Translations under genes and position numbers: made by a program | Part shown: one piece after another, positions 58,432 to 64,000 of the stretch | How positions within the stretch are numbered: the first letter of the stretch is position 1 | Layout: each line of letters opens with the position of its first letter | Source: Isoetes taiwanensis | Taxonomy: Eukaryota > Streptophyta > Lycopodiopsida > Isoetales > Isoetaceae | Direction: 5' to 3' | Assembly (NCBI GenBank): GCA_021234155.1 | Contig: JAJEKV010000010.1 | Location: forward strand, 12,925,339 to 12,989,338 | Length of the DNA: 64,000 nt | Notes under the pieces: model-generated | Databases searched by the model: none | Told to the model about the DNA's origin: nothing | Seen by the model: only the letters and a program-made list of their open reading frames with translations

Positions 58432-60981
58432 ATTAGCAGAGTTTGAATCAATGGGGCTGAAGTTTGTGGTAGCATCATTCAGGATGTTTAACTTGCTATT
58501 TTTATTACTAGAATCAAATGCAAGGTTTGTTAAGGAAAGATCTTGCCTGGAAATGATGTGGTCATGCTGTGTAGAATCTGCAGATCCAGTCAGTTGTTGA
58601 ACTTCTGTTGTAGTTGAGTCATGTGGAGCTTGCTGAACTAGACCAACTGTTGTAGCCTCATCATGTAGCAGACTCTTTTCCCAGGAGGTCGATATATCCC
58701 TGATACTACCTACCTCTGTTTCCTGTATATCCCTGACACTACCTACCTCTGTTACCTGTGCAAAGGCATCTGACACACTTACAGGCATAACCAATTGCTG
58801 TAGTTGCAGAGCTATCTCAGGGGAGATGGTGGCATTTGAGTGAGAGGAAACAGTTTGAGTAAGGTCAAGCAGGTCAACATGAAGCAGGTGAATTTCATTT
58901 GGAGGAGGTAGTGGTGATGGAGATGGAAATAAAATAGGCATGGAAGATTCAGAAGGGAGAGTGGGGTGAGTGGTGGTTTGAGGCAAAACTTCTGAAGAAA
59001 TGTTTGAGGGTGAGTTAGGATCAATTTCCTGATCAACAGTATCATCTTCAGAGATTTGTGATAACACTGCATAAGTGTTTGAGCATTTCAGGGTTTCTGT
59101 GTCAATATCACATGCAGAATCTTCAGGTTTACTTTCCTTAACATTAGCAGTGTTTTGAGATCCATCCACTGTTGAGAGATTAGCCAAAGAACCTATGTTG
59201 AGGTCTGGAGGAGTCTGGACTTGCAAATCCTTGTGCTTGGTAGTACCTTTTTCATTAATTAATGAAACCACATTCAAACAATCTGACTCAGGTATTTGTT
59301 TTTTTGAGTCAAGTGTCCTTTGAGCATGCAAATCCTGTGAGCCTTTGGATAGGAAAGACTGGACACTTGTAAGTTTCCTGGAGTCCTGTATAATACTTGA
59401 TAAAGTTTTGTGCAAATCAATCTTTTTTGGCAATTCAGGAGCTTTGCCTTTCCTGTTTAGCAAGTTTATATTGTGATCAATATTTGCCTTACTGATTACA
59501 GGAAATTGAGAAGGCTCAGTAGCTTTGTTATGAAATCGATCATTTTGCACACTCTCCTTTTTCAATCCAACTGATGGAGGGTTTTCTTTGATGAAGATAC
59601 CTTTGTTCAAAACCTTAATTCCAACTGGTTTGATAGGGAGAGATGTGCTGTTGGTGAGTTGAGACCTGGAGGAGCTTGCAGAATTTTGTGGCACTTGTTT
59701 ACTTGCTTCCCTATGCTTTTGAATTCTTCTTGTACTGCCATTGATTCTTTTCCACTCATTTTGAAGTTTGGAATTATCATAAGAACCCATAGTTTCTACC
59801 AGATCCTTATGATAGCTATTTGAATTATCACTGTATGATATGACTGCAATTCCATGATTGGTAGGCATGGAGGTCACTCCATCTGATTTTTTTGGTGCAT
59901 TTGAATCCCTGTTACCTTCTTGATAAGGACATTCACTGCCATTTGGATGTCTCAGGTTGCAATTTTGGCAAAGGTTTGGTAAACCTGCCCATCTGAGTTG
60001 CAAGATAGATTTATTCCCAAAGTAGTACAGGAAAGGAAGTTCAGAGGGGATGTTCTTGGTGGTGTCAAGCTGGACAAAGCACTTGGGAGGTTTGTAAGGG
60101 TAGTACTCAGTAGTCAGGTAGGTACCAATTGAGTTGAAGATTGTGGAAAAACAGTGTTCATTCCAGTAAATAGGGCTGAGCTCACTCATAGTAACAGAGG
60201 CAACATGAAATTTATTGAATTCATTGAGAGGTAATCTGGCATTCCATTTGAGAAAAGATAGTTGAAATGTTTCAATAGTCGAGAAGCCAAGCTTGAGCAA
60301 GAAGTTTGAGGTCCTTGTGCAACCACATTCAACCAGAATGTAGGGATAATTTAGCCAGTAGATCAAGTTAATTACAATGCCTTTGTGGAGTCTAAGAAGA
60401 TGATCCCAAAGTTTTTCAATTTTTAAGCCAGTCGAGTCTACTTTGACTATAACAGCAATTTTAGACAATGATTCAATCTTAGAGGCAACCACAGGTGAGT
60501 TAAGCTGAATACCTCTGAAGAGCTGGATATTGGCAGGTGCCCGGGATTGATGGCCTCGGGAACAAGGGAATTGGCACACCATTGGCATCCAAATTTGGCA
60601 AAACTTTATTTATCTGTCTGGTCCAATGTGTATGTAAGTACTAAAGATTGTATGCAGAGTAGTAATTGAAGTTTCAAATATTAAAGCATAAACAGTCATT
60701 CTTGAGTTAAAAAAACATCAATTTATTTATAATATTTCTTCAAAATACAAAATTTGAAAAGCTGCCACAAAAGAGGAGCATATGTCTGTTGTTAGGAAAT
60801 TAGCTACAGACCATCATATAGCCTTCATATTATACCGCTAATACCATCTATTTATTATAATATAATACTGTCTATTTATTATATATGATTGTTTTAACTA
60901 CTGAAAGTTATCATAACCAGACTTAGAACTCCTTGTGGTCTCGTAACAGTAACCTCTAGCTTTGCTTGAGTGAAACGTCAT

Positions 60982-61549
60982 CTAAGATGATCCAGCTGGT
61001 ACGGCTACTACTTCAGATTCATTGTTTTGTTGTGATGCAAAGTTTGATGTTGATGGTACAGCTGTTGCATTTGGTGGCGTCCTTCCCTGTGCTAGGTACT
61101 GGACAATCATTCAAGATCAGTTTACATGCAATTCATAGGCAACATAATGAGACTATAATGCTTACTTTAGTTTCATTTCGTGGCTTGAGCAACAGTACTT
61201 TGATTCTTCCGTGTGTCCACCCTGCAATTGGGTTGAACAGTGCAGCTGGGCCAAACGATCCATAAGGAAGATATCGGTGGAGGATAGAGTGAATTGTACT
61301 CCTAGGCTGGTCTGTGTGCACGTCTTCTAGCAAGGTGAACATAGAATCTGGGAAAATTCATTGAATTCCAAGTGCACGAAAAATTGCTCCAACCTTTCCT
61401 TCAATCCATCCACATTTTATGTGTTTTGTTTCCTCATCAAGACGATCTCGTATTGCAATGCACAAGAACTTGTTAGTATTAGTTGTTCTGGCTACTACAT
61501 CGGCTGAAAGTGGAATGCCCATCAATGATCCGACACAATTCGAAGTTAT
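60982..61549 (-). pseudogene. last two exons of an unrecognised gene, one in-frame TGA
   Basis: Exon A: acceptor TTTTGTGCAG, then 61549-61166 (128 codons, phase 0) ending at a GTAAGC donor. It encodes ITSNCVGSLMGIPLSADVVA, FLCIAIRDRLDEETKHIKCG, GKVGAIFRALG, an in-frame TGA at 61360-61358, then DVHTDQPRSTIHSILHRYLP and FGPAALFNPIAGWTHGRIKV. Exon B: acceptor GATTGTCCAG, 61098-60982, 38 codons plus TAG, low-complexity (PPNATAVPSTSNF, NNESEVVAVPAGSS). Both phases agree. The outer LINE lies just downstream. Family not recognised. The lone TGA may be an error or a recent mutation. Confidence 0.5.
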
Positions 61550-63080
61550 CTGCACAAAAGCATGAATTAGCATGCAGATGTTTGAAGTGCATGTTTCCTA
61601 ATTGCTCGATCAATAAACCAGTTAATCTTCTAGTCTCTAATCTGGGAATTGTCTCTGCAAACAAGCAGGAAGCCACAGGAAAGAAAGAACTCGAACACAA
61701 ACTAGACGTGCATGCATGGAATCATGGATCCTATGGCAATTTATAGCGTCAGGAAATTCTATAAGCTGCCTACCATAAATGTGAGGAGCCACTTTAGCTG
61801 AATTTTAATCCATGACTTAAGCGAGAATGGATCTCGTAATTGTATCAGATCTTCCTTTTTAATTTCAGCAGCCAATTGTTACTTTTTTAATTTAATTGTA
61901 TGTGAGCTTCTAAGGGCATATTGTATCATCATTATTGCAAAGGTTTTTCCCTTGAAAACCTTTCGAGGCAGGGGTTTTTTAATCCTAGTAGTAATGATTG
62001 TACTAGCCCATTGTATGGGTCCCATGACCTATTATTCTCCGTGGACGTTAAAAAACTATTCTATTCTATTCTTTTATTATTCGAATCGAGGAGACTTTTG
62101 GCGTATGCATGGAAAAATGCATTTTTATTACTATTCTGATCACTTGTTTCTTGTATGGCAAACATGCTTAAGAGGTGCTAATTGGTCATTGAACATTAAA
62201 CCCTCCTAAACTTCGTTAATTCTAACTGAAGATGAACACGCATGACTATTACCAAACATAAGTAACGTATACGATATATACGTGACATCTTTTATTCACG
62301 AAGCAATATAGATAAAAAATTGAAATCTAGAGCTCTTTAGATACATACCACAGGGATCCAAAATCAACGGTCGCATAATTGAGCAATACAATAGAAAGTT
62401 GTACCAAGAACGATTAAATAGAAAGTTATGTGTAAACATGGGCGTGTTTCACGAAGGTGTAAATCATCATCAGGGTTTCGTATCTTATTATATGCAACTT
62501 AGCACCATTTGAAGATGACTTAATATGAGTTAACAACCATATCAGTCCTGACTCGATAATAAAAATAGTATTTGTCCTACACGTCAGGAGGCAAAAGATA
62601 CAAAGTTTATATTCAATGAAGTCGACTATATGAGTCAACACCTTGTAGATTTTCCCAAGATTTGTTTGACATGCTATCATAGTAACTATATGGTCTACCT
62701 CATGCGGAGACTTAAGATCAATTAATATCTAACTTGGACACTTTCAAAAAATGCCTTATTATATTGATAAAGTTGAAAACAAATCCCAACATGCATTATA
62801 CTTCTTAGAGAACAAACCACAAACACATCAAATATGAGTTGCTTCTCCCTAAGCATTAACTTTCATCTATTAAAGGTCAAATAGGCTTCCAGTAAATGGA
62901 TTTTTTTGCTTCAAAAAAATTGTAATGCACAAACTCCAAGGATTATCCAACACTCTTTTAGCCTTCTTGTACATTGCCTGAATCCCTAAATCTTAAATCC
63001 CATGAACAATAACCCTAGTAGATAGTAGTACAAGATTCTAGCGAAATATGCACGGATGAAAACACAATTGATTCTACGAT
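61550..63080. other. AT-rich DNA without a supported gene
   Basis: Upstream exons of the gene at 61.0-61.5 kb may lie here but I could not identify them. No RNA gene seen. Confidence 0.3.
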
Positions 63081-63667
63081 TGTTAGATTTTGAGGTTATT
63101 GCATAATCTCTGCTTCACTGTCTTCCTGTTGCTTGTTGCTTCCGTATAGGGTGGACACAAACAGGTTAGGTTGCACAATCATCTGTAAGTGTGACTTAAC
63201 CCTAATGGTCTATGTTTTTCGTTTATCATTGTGAAACGTAGAAACCATTGAAGTTAATGGTCAAAAGACCAAAAAGCCCATATTCGCATTTTGGCCTGTG
63301 GGATAAATCAGTGAGCATGAAACTCTGAGCGGTGAAGCCTATCCATCTGGATTTTATGCCATGTCGGTCGTTCCTCTGTATATAGAATGGTGGTTAATCA
63401 AATGTTCGGTGTAGTGGTGAACTGTGAAGATCATACGAACCAAGGGAAGTTCGAGTTAATTTCACTGCAGTAAATTGCTGAATGACCATTATATGTTGAT
63501 GGTATTGTTTGAACTATTGCTTGTTTAATCTCAAAAGATTAATAAGCTTATAAGTTCCTTTACAATTTTGTTGTTAATATTTGTAAAGGGGTGTTGACAC
63601 TTGAATAAGGAAGAAGTTTTGATTTAATATTTGGTTGACTTATATTAACAAGTAGTCAAATTGTTCA
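63081..63667 (+). repeat. probable 5' LTR of the copia element
   Basis: Proposed from a TGTTAGA start, typical for copia LTRs, to a CA two bases before the PBS (587 bases). The left border is a guess since the second LTR is not in the window. Confidence 0.5.
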
Positions 63668-63669
63668 TC

Positions 63670-63683
63670 TGGTATCAGAGCCC
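63670..63683 (+). other. primer-binding site (iMet tRNA)
   Basis: TGGTATCAGAGCCC, an exact match to the common plant initiator-Met primer-binding site. Confidence 0.95.
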
Positions 63684-63698
63684 AGGAGATTGAGAGCA

Positions 63699-64000
63699 AT
63701 GTCAAGTCGATTTGGTGCTGGCCCTTTGGCCACTGTTGAAGTTTATAAAGGGGGGCCTGGATTTCAGATTTGGAAAGATGCTGTGAAGCATGTACTAGAA
63801 GTTGAAGACTTATGGGATCTTGTAGATCCTGCTGTTGTTGTTGCTGATGCAGGTACTGTTAGCACTGCTGCAAGTAGTAGTACTACTGTTGCTGCAAAGG
63901 GAAAAGAAGCAGAGGGAGATGCTGCTAGTGCAGGGGAAGTTACTTCTGCTGAGAGCAGTGGAGCAAAGAGTCGTTCAAGCTTGGCCAAAATCAAAGAGGC
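63699..64000 (+). CDS. copia gag, N-terminal part, open to the window edge
   Basis: ATG 63699 lies 15 bases after the PBS and opens a frame with no stop through 64000. It begins MSSRFGAGPLATVEVYKGG, followed by FQIWKDAVKHVLEVEDLWDLV, the conserved start of plant copia gag (DUF4219/UBN2 type). An Ala/Ser/Val/Thr-rich linker then leads into KSRSSLAKIKEA. Gag forms the cytoplasmic particle. Being intact so far, with a perfect PBS, the copy may be younger than the gypsy element. Confidence 0.85.
   Translation, partial: MSSRFGAGPLATVEVYKGGPGFQIWKDAVKHVLEVEDLWDLVDPAVVVADAGTVSTAASSSTTVAAKGKEAEGDAASAGEVTSAESSGAKSRSSLAKIKE

Larger units (their letters stand above)
51571..60588 (-). pseudogene. outer LINE ORF1, split by the inner LINE
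   Basis: The 5' part runs 60588-58415 and the 3' part continues in frame from 51853 to the stop at 51571. Removing the inner LINE and one 17-bp copy restores one open frame. Features: an N-terminal RRM-like/DUF4283-like region, a C-x2-C-x3-H-x5-C knuckle in LCQNCNLRHPNGSEC, a long Ser/Thr/Gln-rich middle, and a lysine-rich C-terminus (NSKKAKKKKTQRA). ORF1 proteins bind element RNA. The stop at 51571 lies 40 bases before the ORF2 ATG at 51530. Confidence 0.85.
46850..60600 (-). mobile_element. outer L1-type LINE (interrupted by an inner LINE)
   Basis: Minus-strand element. A poly-A tail is read as a 13-base T run at 46850-46862. ORF2 with endonuclease, RT and zinc-finger domain lies at 51530-47828, and ORF1 at 60588-51571, split by the inner LINE. 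The 5' end is near 60590-60600 and not exactly defined. Without the 6.5-kb insert and one duplicate copy it is ~7.2 kb, normal for plant L1. No target-site duplication of the outer element was found. Confidence 0.85.
63081..64000 (+). mobile_element. Ty1/copia-type LTR retrotransposon, 5' end only
   Basis: Probable 5' LTR, perfect PBS and start of gag, cut by the window edge. The PBS and a UBN2/DUF4219-like gag start fix the class. The remainder of the element must lie to the right. Confidence 0.8.

Noticed and set aside
61921-62160. Possible organelle-derived insert
   Set aside because: Open frames there match no plastid or mitochondrial protein I recognise.

Overview
The window is nuclear DNA of a land plant. 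It has introns with GT-AG borders, long intergenic AT-rich tracts and three plant retrotransposon classes. Two retrotransposons carry plant-type primer-binding sites resembling TGGTATCAGAGC (initiator Met-tRNA). A CIPK-type kinase exon and a GH28 pectinase fragment are also plant-like. No sequence pins the species. The uncharacterised transposase-like family and the FCP1-like genes make a non-flowering plant conceivable, but that is a weak inference.

Layout. 0-12.5 kb is gene-poor: remnants or partial exons of unrecognised genes on the minus strand (0.3-1.9, 2.8-3.0 and 8.4-10.4 kb), a plus-strand coding fragment (11.1-11.4 kb) and a pure 107-bp (AG)n tract. 13.5-26.6 kb is one Ty3/gypsy chromovirus with ~1.64-kb LTRs, a degenerate gag/protease, and RT, RNase H, integrase and chromodomain on the plus strand. 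It also carries an extra ~0.5-kb-codon coding region upstream of gag. 26.6-35.1 kb is the most unusual part. A multi-exon plus-strand gene ending in a Ulp1-type (C48) protease is followed by a second gene with an FCP1/NIF-like HAD domain. Both converge on a minus-strand transposase-like gene. 35-41 kb is rich in small repeats and holds a CIPK exon fragment, palindromic GGAAGGGTTTCC repeats, a captured polygalacturonase fragment between perfect 18-bp inverted repeats, and a small two-exon minus-strand gene. 42.2-44.2 kb has a coding exon and a second FCP1-like gene.

46.85-60.6 kb is two nested L1-type LINEs, both on the minus strand. The inner one (51871-58414) sits in ORF1 of the outer one and is bounded by a perfect 17-bp target-site duplication. 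61.0-61.5 kb holds the last two exons of an unrecognised minus-strand gene. The right edge cuts a Ty1/copia element just after its 5' LTR, PBS and gag start.

Many otherwise well-preserved coding regions carry single-base frameshifts, several of them explained by one base missing from a homopolymer. The two gypsy LTRs differ mostly by small indels near CCGG, CTGG and CCAG. This can mean real decay of methylated repeats or residual consensus errors from noisy long reads. It matters for every 'pseudogene' call below.
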